A DNA stretch of 48,835 nt. It comes from Gammaproteobacteria bacterium. Lineage in GTDB: Bacteria; Pseudomonadota; Gammaproteobacteria; Arenicellales; UBA868. A program made the position numbers and the translations under genes. The stretch is from NCBI GenBank assembly GCA_014239575.1, contig JAAZYQ010000004.1, forward strand, positions 7,676 through 56,510. Reading direction: 5' to 3'. This document shows, piece after piece, positions 1 to 9,228 of the stretch. Below the pieces are notes generated by a model. That model saw nothing but the letters and a program-made list of their open reading frames with translations. It was not told the DNA's origin and made no database searches. Positions within the stretch are counted from its first letter, which is position 1. The number at the start of each line of letters is the position of its first letter.

Positions 1-1
1 G

Positions 2-1162
2 TCAGGTCCAGCGTGGGCGCAGCATGTCCCGGGAGATGATGTGTCGCTGTATCTCACTGGTGCCCTCCCATATTCGCTCAACCCGGGCATCGCGCCAGAT
101 GCGTTCCAGCGGTAAATCGGACATTAATCCCATGCCACCATGAATTTGAATGGCCTCATCAGCGACAAACGCGAGCATCTCCGTGGTATATAACTTAGCC
201 ATCGCGTAGTCGGTATCGGTAGCAACGCCCTGATCAGCCTTCCACGCCGCTTGCAAAGTGAGTAACTCCGAGGCTTCCAAGCGCATTTTCATCTCAGCGA
301 GCTTGAATCCAACCCCCTGGAACCGACCAATGTACTGGCCGAACTGCTGGCGTTCGGCCGCCCAGTCGATAGCATGCTCCAACGCGCGGTAGGCCCGACC
401 CAGGCACATCGCCGCCACCTGTAGGCGCGTGGTTCCGAGCCAATCGTTGGCCACGCTAAAACCCTGATGTTCTGCGCCCAACATCTGCTCAGCGGAGATT
501 CGGCAATCCTCAAACTCAAGAATACAGTTATGGTATCCCCGATGAGAAACACTGTGATAACCCGGTCGCACGGTAAACCCGGGGGTACCTTTATCTACCA
601 GAAAAGCACTGATCAATTTTCGCGGCCCACGACTGGATTCTTCTTCGCCGGTTGCAGCAAAGAGGATGACAAAGTCTGCCAAGTCAGCATGACTGATAAA
701 ATGCTTGGTGCCGTTGATGATATAACTGTCCCCGTCACGCTTCGCACGACATTGCATTGAGCGAAGATCAGACCCAGCGCCGGGCTCGGTCATCGCCAGA
801 CAGTCGGTCTTCTCGCCGCGAATACACGGCAGCAGATAACGCTCACGTTGCTCACCGACGCAAGCCTGCAGGATATTGCTGGGCCGTCCAACCAGATACT
901 GCAGGGCAAAATTAGCTCGCCCCAGTTCGCGTTCTACCAACGACAGGGAAACGCTGTCCAGTCCGCCACCGCCGAGATCCTCGGGCATATTGGCAGCATA
1001 AAATCCCTGGACAATGGCACGCTCTCGAATCTGGTACGCAAGCTCCGGACGGACTTCATCACTGGCTTCCACCTCATCCTCATAGGGATACAACTCCTTT
1101 TCAACAAAAGTACGAACACTGTCAACCAGCATCCGCTGTTCATCGCTCAGGGAAAATTCCAT
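2..1162 (-). CDS. Acyl-CoA dehydrogenase family flavoprotein
   Basis: This is a complete 386-residue FAD-dependent acyl-CoA dehydrogenase, which would introduce a double bond between C2 and C3 of an acyl-CoA and pass electrons to ETF. The typical N-terminal helical domain begins FSLSDEQRMLVDSVRTF. The middle beta domain carries the signature LAMTEPGAGSDL, and the C-terminal helical domain has QIHGGMGLMSDLPLERIWRDAR followed by IWEGTSEIQRHIISRDML. The ATG at 1162 has an AGGAG box a few bases upstream and starts just before the conserved fold; a longer frame to 1300 runs into the upstream gene and was rejected. It lies 34 bases downstream of the carnitine dehydrogenase-like gene, so the two probably form one operon, and a betainyl-CoA substrate is possible. 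That substrate is inference from position only. Confidence 0.9.
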   Translation of the reverse strand: MEFSLSDEQRMLVDSVRTFVEKELYPYEDEVEASDEVRPELAYQIRERAIVQGFYAANMPEDLGGGGLDSVSLSLVERELGRANFALQYLVGRPSNILQACVGEQRERYLLPCIRGEKTDCLAMTEPGAGSDLRSMQCRAKRDGDSYIINGTKHFISHADLADFVILFAATGEEESSRGPRKLISAFLVDKGTPGFTVRPGYHSVSHRGYHNCILEFEDCRISAEQMLGAEHQGFSVANDWLGTTRLQVAAMCLGRAYRALEHAIDWAAERQQFGQYIGRFQGVGFKLAEMKMRLEASELLTLQAAWKADQGVATDTDYAMAKLYTTEMLAFVADEAIQIHGGMGLMSDLPLERIWRDARVERIWEGTSEIQRHIISRDMLRPRWT

Positions 1163-1196
1163 CAGGGCTCTCCTGGTGCTGCGGCCGACGCAGCGC

Positions 1197-2192
1197 TCAG
1201 CGTCTATCGTTGTCGGCGGACTCGTGAATGCGTTTCTGGTGTTGGTTAAGCACTGCCCCGGCACCCAGATTGCGTTGCTGTAGCGCCTCCAGAATTCCAA
1301 TCAACGCATCGTCACGCACCTGCTCTAATTCGTCAATAGGCGCATCACCGGCCAGACGCTCACAGCCTGAGTGCATCTTGTCAACCAGTTCCCCGGTGAT
1401 CTTCGGCGGCTCCAAATGGGTCCAGGGAAAAAGAGAAGGGTCAAAGTGCTTGAGAAACTGGCCCATGCCGCCCGGTTGAGCTGCCACATGAAAAATCTGG
1501 CAGGCTCCCCATAGCGCCCAGCGCAGGCCGGGGCCATAACAAATGGCGGCATCGAGCTCCTCCGGTGTCGCGATATCATCGTTAACCAGGTGCAAGATTT
1601 CCCGCCATAGTGCTTCTTGGAGTCGATCAGACAAAAACCCCGGCACCTCGGAGCGTACTTTCAGTGGATACATACCGAGATCCCGGTACACCGCCACTGC
1701 ACGTTCGATATTGTCGGCGTCAGTCTGCTCACCACCCAGCACTTCAACCAACGGCAATAAATAAACCGGGTTGAAAGGATGTCCAACCATCACCCGACCC
1801 GGATGAGCGCACTGCGACTGAAACTCACTTGGCAGCAGACCCGAGGTGCTCGAGGCAATCAGTACATCTACCGGGGCCGCGGCATCGATCTGGGCATGTA
1901 GGGTGGTTTTAAGGTCTATCCGTTCTGGGGCGCTTTCCTGAATGAACTGCGCTCCAAGAGCTACCTCTTCCAGGGAATCGCAGAATCTTAGCCGGTCTAC
2001 CGATGCACCAGGAAAAAGGCCGGTACGCTCCAACACCGGCCAGACCCGCGCCAGGTTATCGCGTAAGTGGTCTTGTGCATCCACGCCTGGGTCGAAAGCC
2101 AATACGTTCAAACCCCGGGCCAGTGCACGAGCGGCCCAGCCCGCGCCGATAATCCCCGTACCGATGACACCAAAAGTTTTGATAGTCTGCAT
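1197..2192 (-). CDS. L-carnitine dehydrogenase-like 3-hydroxyacyl-CoA dehydrogenase family protein
   Basis: This 331-residue NAD-dependent dehydrogenase belongs to the 3-hydroxyacyl-CoA dehydrogenase family. An N-terminal Rossmann motif GVIGTGIIGAGW (residues 8-19) is followed by FIQESAPER, SSTSGLLPSEF and VGHPFNPVYLLPLVEV. The last of these includes the active-site histidine of the family at about H138. The stretches HPFNPVYLLPLVEV, PGFLSDRLQEALWRE and GPGLRWALWG match what I recall of characterised L-carnitine dehydrogenases (carnitine to 3-dehydrocarnitine) better than fatty-acid beta-oxidation enzymes, which are usually shorter or fused. A GGAG box precedes the ATG. The downstream acyl-CoA dehydrogenase fits a quaternary-amine catabolic operon, but no other carnitine genes (betainyl-CoA thiolase, transporter) are visible here. 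Confidence 0.82.
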   Translation of the reverse strand: MQTIKTFGVIGTGIIGAGWAARALARGLNVLAFDPGVDAQDHLRDNLARVWPVLERTGLFPGASVDRLRFCDSLEEVALGAQFIQESAPERIDLKTTLHAQIDAAAPVDVLIASSTSGLLPSEFQSQCAHPGRVMVGHPFNPVYLLPLVEVLGGEQTDADNIERAVAVYRDLGMYPLKVRSEVPGFLSDRLQEALWREILHLVNDDIATPEELDAAICYGPGLRWALWGACQIFHVAAQPGGMGQFLKHFDPSLFPWTHLEPPKITGELVDKMHSGCERLAGDAPIDELEQVRDDALIGILEALQQRNLGAGAVLNQHQKRIHESADNDRR

Positions 2193-2435
2193 CCTATTTA
2201 ATCTCCAAAGGCCGCTGCGTTAATCAACTCTAAACAAGGTCGGCTATGCATTGGCCATCGGCTGGATGGTCCACTGTTTTAATGCATTACCGTGAGTGGA
2301 ATTTCACCGGATATCTGTTGGGCCGTACAGTCTGTATGCGACCTTTGACTGCCGCACAACGTACCTAAGCGCTCACCCGATGAAAAGAGTCGGGAGCACC
2401 CGAGGAGAGTCTAGAGGCCGGAACCCGGCCGAAGA

Positions 2436-3347
2436 TCAAGTAAAGGCAGGATGGAGAAATGCCGGCGCTGCATCTGTCTCAGCACTGTCATAGGAGACAG
2501 CCTCCCAGGACGCGCGCTGCTGCGCCAATGTGCGCAAAAGGCGGTTATTGAGGCCATGCCCCGACTTGTGGGCAGAGAAAGCGCCGATCAGCGGGCACCC
2601 CAAAAGGTAAAGGTCGCCGATCGCATCAAGAATTTTGTGCTTAACAAATTCGTTGCCATAGCGCAGGCCATCGTCGTTGATCACCCGGTAATCGTCCATG
2701 ACGATTGCATTATCCAAACTGCCGCCGCGGGCAAGGCCCGCTTCCTGCAAGGCCTCAACGTCTTGTAGAAAACCGAAGGTACGTGCCCGACTGACCTCTT
2801 TGGCAAAAGAAACCTCGGACAAATCAACCGTCGCTTGCTGACCAGAGGATCGCATAGTTGGGTGATTGAAATCGATACTGAAACTAACTTTGAACCCCTC
2901 AAAGGGATCAAAGCGTGCCCACTTGTCCCCTTCCCTGATTTCTACCGGATCCTTGATTCGGATAAAACGCTTGGCCGCTGTCTGTGTCTCGATACCAGCG
3001 GATTGGATCAGAAAAACAAAAACGGCAGCGCTGCCGTCCATGATAGGGACTTCATCAGAGTCAAGCTCGACAATGGCGTTATCGATGTGCAAGCCGGCGA
3101 AAGCGGACATCAGGTGTTCTACGGTAGAGACCCGCACGCCGTTGTGCTCAAGGGTGGTCGAAAGCCGGGTGTCACTGACCCGTTCAAGGGTCGCCGCTAT
3201 CTCTACAACCGGATCAAGGTCAACGCGCCGAAAGACGATACCCGTTCCAACGGGTGCCGGGCGCAGGGTCAGGTAGACCTTCTTCCCAGTGTGCAGACCC
3301 ACGCCTGTCGCATCGATCACGTTCTTGAGGGTTCGCTGTCGGATCAT
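2436..3347 (-). CDS. lpxC: UDP-3-O-acyl-N-acetylglucosamine deacetylase
   Basis: LpxC catalyses the zinc-dependent deacetylation that commits UDP-3-O-acyl-GlcNAc to lipid A synthesis. The 303-residue product starts [21 protein letters not shown], very like E. coli LpxC (305 residues). It keeps the zinc ligands H78 (STVEHL), H237 and D241 ([11 protein letters not shown]), plus the catalytic histidine H264 in SAHKSGH. The ATG at 3347 has an AAGG-type ribosome site; an in-frame extension to 3440 adds a sequence absent from the family. It is the last gene of the dcw cluster, 185 bases after ftsZ, as in E. coli. The short C-terminal tail lacks the LAF-AxxxxLA-like degradation tail of E. coli LpxC, so FtsH control may differ; that is inference. 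Confidence 0.97.
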   Translation of the reverse strand: MIRQRTLKNVIDATGVGLHTGKKVYLTLRPAPVGTGIVFRRVDLDPVVEIAATLERVSDTRLSTTLEHNGVRVSTVEHLMSAFAGLHIDNAIVELDSDEVPIMDGSAAVFVFLIQSAGIETQTAAKRFIRIKDPVEIREGDKWARFDPFEGFKVSFSIDFNHPTMRSSGQQATVDLSEVSFAKEVSRARTFGFLQDVEALQEAGLARGGSLDNAIVMDDYRVINDDGLRYGNEFVKHKILDAIGDLYLLGCPLIGAFSAHKSGHGLNNRLLRTLAQQRASWEAVSYDSAETDAAPAFLHPAFT

Positions 3348-3499
3348 CCTTCCCTTCTTTGCTGTTTTCCTAATGACATCAAGCGGATGGTAGCGTCCCA
3401 TACGCCCAGTAAAATGAATTCTACACAAGAAACTCAGCAAATCGTACTTGTTTTGAAATATTTTTACCCCTTTTTTTGCATAACCCTCGTAACTAGTGA

Positions 3500-3521
3500 C
3501 AAATAATAGTATAACTATTTG
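3500..3521 (-). promoter_or_regulatory. AT-rich inverted repeat and candidate lpxC promoter in the ftsZ-lpxC gap
   Basis: The 185-base gap between ftsZ and lpxC contains an AT-rich inverted repeat whose core is AATAGT-ATA-ACTATT (3505-3519). On the minus strand this core contains TATACT (3508-3513), a good -10 hexamer, about 160 bases upstream of the lpxC start. The best -35 at 17-base spacing is only TTAAAT (3531-3536), so the promoter is weak or needs an activator. On the plus strand the repeat is followed by six T residues and would look like a terminator, but no plus-strand gene ends here. Whether it acts as promoter, operator or neither cannot be decided by eye. Confidence 0.3.
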
Positions 3522-3532
3522 TTTTTTATGAT

Positions 3533-4684
3533 TTAATCAGCCTGTCGTCTCAGAAAAGCGGGAACATCAAGGTAATCCATATCGACAGCTGCGTTACCGT
3601 TGGTTTCCAGGTCCCCGGCAGTCCGGGGGCGCCTGCGGATAACAGTCGGCTGGTCGTAATCGACCTCGGCGTCTACGGTGTCTACGACCTCTCCATCCTT
3701 AACCAGAGTGATTTGGGGAGTGTGTGTACGATTGCGAATTCCGGTTGCCACCATCGTTACCCGTAGTTCGCCTTCCATTTCCGGGTCTAGCACAGTCCCG
3801 ATTACCACGGTGCCATCTTCCGAGGCGTATTCGTTAACAATCTCACCCACCTGAGCAAACTCTGCCAACTCCATATCGGGACCGGCAGATACATTCACTA
3901 ACAGACCCTTAGCGCCATGAATATCCACCTCTTCCAACAACGGACTGCATACCGCGCCCCGCGCTGCCTCGATTGCCCGCTCCGGGCCGGTCGCCGTTGC
4001 CGAGCCCATCATAGCCATTCCCATTTCAGACATCACCGTGCGGACATCAGCAAAATCTACGTTGATTAACCCAGGGCGGGTGATCAGCTCTGAGATTCCC
4101 TGCACTGCGTTGAGCAATACCTCATTAGCCTTGCTGAAGGCCTCTAACAACGTTATCTTGCCGCCCATCACTTCCAGGATGCGCTCGTTCGGAATCACAA
4201 TCAGGGAGTCAACCAGTTCACCCAATTCTTTGATTCCCTGATCGGCCGCCGCCACGCGCTTTTTGCCTTCGAAGTTAAATGGCCGTGTCACGACCGCAAC
4301 GGTCAGGATTCCTTTTTCGCGAGCCAAGTGGGCCACTACCGGTGCCGCGCCGGTTCCGGTTCCCCCACCCATTCCTGCCGTCAGAAAGATCATATCGGTG
4401 CCATCCAATGCAGCCGCGATTTTGTCGCGATCCTCAGTCGCCGCCTGGCGGCCAACATCCGGGTTGGCCCCAGCGCCGAGCCCCTTGGTGAGTCCCTCGC
4501 CCAGTTGCATCACCTTGGATACACCCGAGCGATGCAATGCCTGTGAATCAGTATTCGCATTGATGAACTCAACGCCCTCTAGATTGGCAGACAGCATATG
4601 ATCGACCGCGTTGCCGCCGCCGCCGCCAATGCCTAATACCTTGATTACCGCTTGCTGGCCCGATATTTCCATCAGTTCAAACAT
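3533..4684 (-). CDS. ftsZ: Cell division GTPase FtsZ
   Basis: FtsZ is the tubulin-like GTPase that forms the cytokinetic ring. The 383-residue protein starts [27 protein letters not shown]. It carries the tubulin signature [15 protein letters not shown] and the synergy-loop region around [11 protein letters not shown]. After a linker it ends in the conserved C-terminal peptide [14 protein letters not shown], which binds FtsA and ZipA. The ATG at 4684 is preceded by AGGAGAG on the minus strand; a 15-residue upstream extension has no family support. It follows ftsA by 105 bases, long enough for its own ribosome site and possibly an internal promoter, which I could not identify. Confidence 0.98.
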   Translation of the reverse strand: MFELMEISGQQAVIKVLGIGGGGGNAVDHMLSANLEGVEFINANTDSQALHRSGVSKVMQLGEGLTKGLGAGANPDVGRQAATEDRDKIAAALDGTDMIFLTAGMGGGTGTGAAPVVAHLAREKGILTVAVVTRPFNFEGKKRVAAADQGIKELGELVDSLIVIPNERILEVMGGKITLLEAFSKANEVLLNAVQGISELITRPGLINVDFADVRTVMSEMGMAMMGSATATGPERAIEAARGAVCSPLLEEVDIHGAKGLLVNVSAGPDMELAEFAQVGEIVNEYASEDGTVVIGTVLDPEMEGELRVTMVATGIRNRTHTPQITLVKDGEVVDTVDAEVDYDQPTVIRRRPRTAGDLETNGNAAVDMDYLDVPAFLRRQAD

Positions 4685-4789
4685 ATCTTCTCTCCTGATA
4701 CTTAGGTTGAAAATGAAATTTTTTACCACCTGGACAAACCGAAAATTTCTTAGCTGAAACTAAATCCATTTTTGCTGCGTGCTCCACCG

Positions 4790-6043
4790 TCAATTCTTTT
4801 TGAAATGACTTGAAAACCATTGCTTGATCCGGTTGACCAACTCAGCGGGTGCCGGGGCTGAGATGCGACCCGTACGGGATTCCCGCTCCGCTCGGTGGCG
4901 ATGACCAAACAACACCAGCCCGACAGCAGTGGAATAAGAAGGATTACGTACAACATCACTCAAGCTGCCGACGTACTGGGGCACTCCGAGACGGACCGGC
5001 ATATGAAAGATCTCCTCAGCCAGTTCGGCCATACCCGCCATCCGGGCACTACCGCCTGTCAGCACGATGCCTGTTCCGAGTAATTCCTCATAGCCGCTGC
5101 GTCGCAATTCAGCCTGCACCAGCAAGAACAACTCCTCAACACGTGGCTCTATCACATCGGCCAATGTGGTGCGTGCCAGTTTCCGAGGCGCTCTCTCACC
5201 CACACTAGGGGTATCGATCATTTCACCTTCGGGGGCCAACTGCACCAAGGCGCTGCCGAACTTCTTTTTCAATTCTTCTGCAGCCTGAGTCGGTGTACGC
5301 AACGCTACGGCGATATCGTTGGTGATTTGGTCACCGGCAATCGGTAGAACTGCGGTGTGGCGAATAGCGCCGTCGGTGAATACGGCAATATCAGTAGTGC
5401 CGCCGCCAATATCCACCATACACACGCCGAGTTCTTTTTCATCCTCCTCGAGTACGGCGTAACTGGAAGCAATCTGCTCCAGTACTACGTCTTCCACCTG
5501 CAAGCCGCAACGGGTGATGCACTTAATGATGTTTTGCGCGGCGCTGACCGCGCCGGTAATGATGTGTACCTTAGCCTCAAGCCGTACACCGCTCATACCG
5601 ATCGGTTCGCGAATGCCTTCCTGGCCGTCAATGATGAAATCCTGTGGCAGGATGTGCAGAACGCGCTGATCATTGGGTATCGCCTGCGCCTGCGCTGCAT
5701 CCAGTACCCGCTCTATGTCACCGTGGCTGACCTCATCGCGATCCCTGATAGCAACCACACCATGGGAATTCATACTATTGATATGGCCGCCGGCAATACC
5801 GGCGTAGACAGAACTGATTCGACACTCGGCAGTTAACTCCGCTTCCTCAACGGCTTGCTGGATGGACTGCACGGTTGATTCAATATTGGCAACCACGCCC
5901 TTGCGCAGCCCGCGTGAGGGTTGCTGTCCAACCCCCAGTAACTCGATTTCATCGTTTTCGCTGACTTCAGCTACTACCGCAAGTACTTTCGAGGTGCCGA
6001 TATCGAGACCGACAATCACTTCACTAACCGGTTTTCTGTTCAT
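4790..6043 (-). CDS. ftsA: Cell division protein FtsA
   Basis: FtsA is the actin-like ATPase that tethers FtsZ filaments to the inner membrane and recruits later division proteins. The 417-residue product shows the actin-fold phosphate 1 motif VGLDIGTSKVLAVV near the N terminus, the SHS2/1C region, and the phosphate 2 motif CMVDIGGGTTDIAVF. Further on come GIVLTGGSARMAG and a C-terminal amphipathic helix (VNRIKQWFSSHFKKN), the membrane-targeting sequence. I chose the ATG at 6043, giving a length close to E. coli FtsA (420). An in-frame GTG at 6064 would overlap the end of ftsQ and add seven residues. Neither candidate has a strong ribosome site, so translation is probably coupled to ftsQ. Confidence 0.97.
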   Translation of the reverse strand: MNRKPVSEVIVGLDIGTSKVLAVVAEVSENDEIELLGVGQQPSRGLRKGVVANIESTVQSIQQAVEEAELTAECRISSVYAGIAGGHINSMNSHGVVAIRDRDEVSHGDIERVLDAAQAQAIPNDQRVLHILPQDFIIDGQEGIREPIGMSGVRLEAKVHIITGAVSAAQNIIKCITRCGLQVEDVVLEQIASSYAVLEEDEKELGVCMVDIGGGTTDIAVFTDGAIRHTAVLPIAGDQITNDIAVALRTPTQAAEELKKKFGSALVQLAPEGEMIDTPSVGERAPRKLARTTLADVIEPRVEELFLLVQAELRRSGYEELLGTGIVLTGGSARMAGMAELAEEIFHMPVRLGVPQYVGSLSDVVRNPSYSTAVGLVLFGHRHRAERESRTGRISAPAPAELVNRIKQWFSSHFKKN

Positions 6044-6053
6044 TGTGATCGGA

Positions 6054-6905
6054 TTAATCTCCACTCTCGGTTAGGCCTGCCAACTGGACCTGGTTAACAG
6101 CAGAGTCGTCACGCCAACGCACTGCGAAACCATTGGCGTAACGCATATCCACCTGGGCGATCATGTCGCCGCGCGAACGCAGCGCCATGGCGTAACTAGA
6201 GGCAAACCGGGTCACTTTCTCCTTTACTGGGCCGCGCCCCGCCAGCAGTAAAAATTGGTTAGCCGGTGTATCGACGCCAATCTGCAACTCCAATTTCCAG
6301 CGACCCGCTGGGCTGACAGACAGCGCCAGTGGCTCGAGTTCGACGGCATGTAATGCGGGTAAGATCTGTTTGAAAACATCAATAAGCCTCTCGCGGTCAT
6401 TTCGATGGGCACGCAACACCGGTACTGTCGATAACTGGTTTGATGGGGCCAGGTTGATGAACTCGTGGACCGGTACTGTTTCCGACGCACCCAAAGGCAT
6501 GAATTGCGCCATAGCACCGGTCTCTGTCACTGAGACCGCAAGCGTCTGAGGCCAAACGCGGCGGATCACTGCCTGGTAGACCCCAGGCAGATTCTCCAGC
6601 GCCTGCTCGATGCCTCCCAGGTCTGCAGTCAGATAGTTGCCATTGATATTTCGCCAGGTTGAACGCTCGACCAACCCCTGATCAACCCGTTGTAACGCTG
6701 TAACGATCCGCACCCGCTCAATGGTGAAATAACCCGAGCGCAGGATCTGGTCGACACATAACGCGGCCACCAGGGCGACAACCAGAGTCAAGGCAAATAA
6801 CCCAGTGCGCTGGCGGAAGCGGTGCTCTAGCGACATCGGCGGGGGAGGTTGATCCGGCGGCGGCAAAGATGGAAGTTCCGGAAAATCAAGTTCGGCGACG
6901 CTCAT
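6054..6905 (-). CDS. ftsQ: Cell division protein FtsQ
   Basis: FtsQ is a bitopic inner-membrane protein that links early and late divisome proteins with FtsB and FtsL. The 283-residue product has a proline-rich cytoplasmic tail (LPPPDQPPPPM) and one transmembrane helix at about residues 35-53 (GLFALTLVVALVAALCVDQI). A POTRA domain starts at SGYFTIERVRIVTAL, and the FtsQ beta domain follows with PQTLAVSVTETGAMAQF. The ATG at 6905 overlaps the murB stop by 4 bases. The length is close to the E. coli protein (276). The gene sits immediately after murB because the usual ddl gene is missing. Confidence 0.95.
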   Translation of the reverse strand: MSVAELDFPELPSLPPPDQPPPPMSLEHRFRQRTGLFALTLVVALVAALCVDQILRSGYFTIERVRIVTALQRVDQGLVERSTWRNINGNYLTADLGGIEQALENLPGVYQAVIRRVWPQTLAVSVTETGAMAQFMPLGASETVPVHEFINLAPSNQLSTVPVLRAHRNDRERLIDVFKQILPALHAVELEPLALSVSPAGRWKLELQIGVDTPANQFLLLAGRGPVKEKVTRFASSYAMALRSRGDMIAQVDMRYANGFAVRWRDDSAVNQVQLAGLTESGD

Positions 6906-7819
6906 TGATCCACCCCCGAAAAACGTACTTCTGGATCAAGCAACACTCCCAGACGATCTACAACCCGCTTACGAATCAATTCAATCAGGTTTTCGATATC
7001 CCTTGCGCTTGCCGTCCCTTCGTTGATGATGAAGTTCGCGTGCTGCGAAGACACCACGGCACCACCATGACGCAACCCCTTCAGACCCGCGGCCTCGATC
7101 AATCGGGCGGCATGGTCATCTGGAGGATTACGAAAGACTGAACCGGCACTCGCACGTTGCACTGGTTGGCGATTCCCCCGCTCGGTGAGCAAAGAGCGAA
7201 TCCTCGCCTGTCCGACATCCGGATCACCGCATGACAGGGTGAAACGTGCGCTGGTGAACCAATGGTCATCCGGTACAGTCACTTCGCGGTAGGCCGCGGC
7301 AAACGATTCCACCGGGGGATGAGTGAACTCGCCACGGCGGTTAACTAATTCAACCTCTGCAACCCATTGCCAGGTTTCACCGCCAAAGGCACCCGCGTTC
7401 ATCGCTAGAGCGCCGCCAACGGTTCCCGGTATGCCCGCCATGAACTCAACTCCGCAAAGCCCATGGCGATTGGCAAAACGGGCTAAACGAGCACAGGGTA
7501 CGCCGGCCTGCGCATGGACTTCACGCTCGCCATAACGCTCAATCCTGGAAAGCCCCCGATGAGTCGCGATCACAGCACCGTCAAAACCTCCGTCACGGAC
7601 CAGCAGATTACTGCCCAGGCCCACCCATAATATTGGCGTGTCAGTTTCTAGACTCTGAAGAAACCTTGCCAGGTCTTCCCGACCTGCAGGTATAAAAAAG
7701 TAGCGTGCTGGCCCACCAACCCGCCAGCTGGTGTGTCGGGACATGAGCTCATTAGCCTGCACAACGCCGCGAACCGTTTCGAATCCGGGCACGCGCTGAC
7801 GAGTCATGGCGCTCATCAC
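6902..7819 (-). CDS. murB: UDP-N-acetylenolpyruvoylglucosamine reductase
   Basis: MurB is the FAD enzyme that reduces UDP-GlcNAc-enolpyruvate to UDP-MurNAc with NADPH. At about 305 residues it is the shorter type II form. It shows HTSWRVGGPARYF, the FAD-binding stretch VGLGSNLLVRDGGF, and EFMAGIPGTVGGALAMNAGAFGGE. The catalytic serine lies in ASAGSVFRNP and the C-terminal catalytic glutamate in LDPEVRF. A GTG at 7819 overlaps the murC stop (GTGA), and an ATG one codon later is equally possible; AAGGTGG lies upstream of both. It occupies the place between murC and ftsQ that E. coli gives to ddlB. Confidence 0.97.
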   Translation of the reverse strand: MMSAMTRQRVPGFETVRGVVQANELMSRHTSWRVGGPARYFFIPAGREDLARFLQSLETDTPILWVGLGSNLLVRDGGFDGAVIATHRGLSRIERYGEREVHAQAGVPCARLARFANRHGLCGVEFMAGIPGTVGGALAMNAGAFGGETWQWVAEVELVNRRGEFTHPPVESFAAAYREVTVPDDHWFTSARFTLSCGDPDVGQARIRSLLTERGNRQPVQRASAGSVFRNPPDDHAARLIEAAGLKGLRHGGAVVSSQHANFIINEGTASARDIENLIELIRKRVVDRLGVLLDPEVRFSGVDQ

Positions 7820-9228
7820 CCGTGACCACCTTCTCTAAGTTGAGTTGGCCCGAGCAGTTCGCGCGCAGCGCGACCTATGTCGCCCGCACCCAGGGTCAGC
7901 ACAATGTCGTCATTACGCAACAACGGCAGCAAAGAATCTAACAAGTCCTCGAGACGATCAACAAACACGGGGTCGATTCCGCCGCGGGTGCGCACCGACC
8001 GGCACAGCGCGCGGCCATCAGCACCCGCCAATGGCTTTTCGCCCGCAGCGTAGACTTCGGTAATAACCAGACATTGCGCGGTACACAGCAGTGCGCTGAA
8101 ATCATCGAGTAAATTCTGCGTCCGGGAAAAACGATGCGGTTGAAACACTACGACAATACGCTTATCCGGCCAGCACCCATGGGCAGCCTCTAATGTTGCT
8201 TCGATCTCGCGGGGATGGTGCGCATAGTCATCCACCAGCAGTGCCGAACCTGGCTCAAGCGCAAGTTCACCCAATATTTCAAAGCGTCGACCTATGCCAG
8301 AAAAAGTAGAAAGGCCTTCACATATTGCCTGAGAGTCGATACCGACCTTGTCAGCAACCGCAATGGCAGCCAGGGCGTTTTGCACGTTATGCACCCCTGG
8401 CAACGAAAGATCGACTGCAATACTCTTTCCCTCCGCAATACCCACGTTAAAGTGCATCCTCGTCCCTTCCTGGCGAATTTTGATGGCACGATAGTCAGCA
8501 CCCTTGTCGATCCCGTAACTCACCACCGGCCGTCTCACTCGAGGACGAAGCGCCCGGATGACCGGATCATCGGCACACAGTACCGCAAGCCCATAGAATG
8601 GCAGGTTGTGAGCAAATCGCAGAAAAGTCTCAATTAGCTGATCAAAATCACCGCTGTAAGCATCCAAATGATCGGCGTCAATATTGGTAATCACGGTGAT
8701 ATGGGGCTGCAGGTGTAAAAAGGATGCATCGCTCTCGTCTGCCTCAGCAATCAACCATTGGCCATTACCCAACCGCGCGTTTCCGGCTACGCTCTTGACC
8801 AATCCACCGACCAGGAATGTTGGATCCAGGCCAGCCGCCGCGAATATGGCGGCTACAAGACTCGTGGTTGTCGTTTTGCCATGGGTGCCCCCCACGGCTA
8901 TACCATTTCGAAAACGCATGAGCTCGCCCAGCATCTGCGCCCGCGGCACGACGGGAATACCCAACTCACCGGCGATGACAATCTCTGGGTTATCGGGTGC
9001 GACTGCGTTGGAAGCGACCACCACATCGGTGCCCCGAACATGACCTGCATCGTGACCCAGCCAGATCTGGGCACCCTTGTCGGCTAGCGCTCGGGTATTG
9101 GCCGACGCTACCTGGTCTGAGCCTGTTACGGTGTAGCCCTGATCCAGCAGTACCGACGCAATACCACTCATACCGGCTCCACCAATCCCGACGAAATGAA
9201 TTTTCCGCACAAACTCACGCACGGGCAT
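7816..9228 (-). CDS. murC: UDP-N-acetylmuramate--L-alanine ligase
   Basis: MurC adds L-alanine to UDP-MurNAc using ATP, the first peptide step of peptidoglycan synthesis. The 470-residue ligase has the N-terminal UDP-binding motif IHFVGIGGAGMSGIA, the ATP loop GTHGKTTTTSLVA, EADESDASFLHL, and the C-terminal ligase segments DDYAHHPREIEATL and VVFQPHRFSRT. The ATG at 9228 overlaps the last 14 bases of murG. An in-frame ATG at 9264 would add 12 residues (E. coli MurC has a comparable N-terminal extension) and remains possible, because the ribosome site for 9228 (GGAG) sits very close to the start. Confidence 0.97.
   Translation of the reverse strand: MPVREFVRKIHFVGIGGAGMSGIASVLLDQGYTVTGSDQVASANTRALADKGAQIWLGHDAGHVRGTDVVVASNAVAPDNPEIVIAGELGIPVVPRAQMLGELMRFRNGIAVGGTHGKTTTTSLVAAIFAAAGLDPTFLVGGLVKSVAGNARLGNGQWLIAEADESDASFLHLQPHITVITNIDADHLDAYSGDFDQLIETFLRFAHNLPFYGLAVLCADDPVIRALRPRVRRPVVSYGIDKGADYRAIKIRQEGTRMHFNVGIAEGKSIAVDLSLPGVHNVQNALAAIAVADKVGIDSQAICEGLSTFSGIGRRFEILGELALEPGSALLVDDYAHHPREIEATLEAAHGCWPDKRIVVVFQPHRFSRTQNLLDDFSALLCTAQCLVITEVYAAGEKPLAGADGRALCRSVRTRGGIDPVFVDRLEDLLDSLLPLLRNDDIVLTLGAGDIGRAARELLGPTQLREGGHG

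Noticed and set aside
2390-2435. Hairpin GGCCGG-AAC-CCGGCC (2416-2430) as an lpxC terminator
   Set aside because: The stem is only 6 bp and no T run follows on the minus strand, so it was not annotated.
2835-3506. 223-codon plus-strand open frame opposite lpxC
   Set aside because: It is antisense to a clear lpxC, has no recognisable product, and extends into the promoter gap.
3500-3527. Inverted repeat followed by TTTTTT as a plus-strand terminator
   Set aside because: No plus-strand gene ends here and the stem is weak and AT-only; it was noted instead as a possible lpxC promoter or operator.
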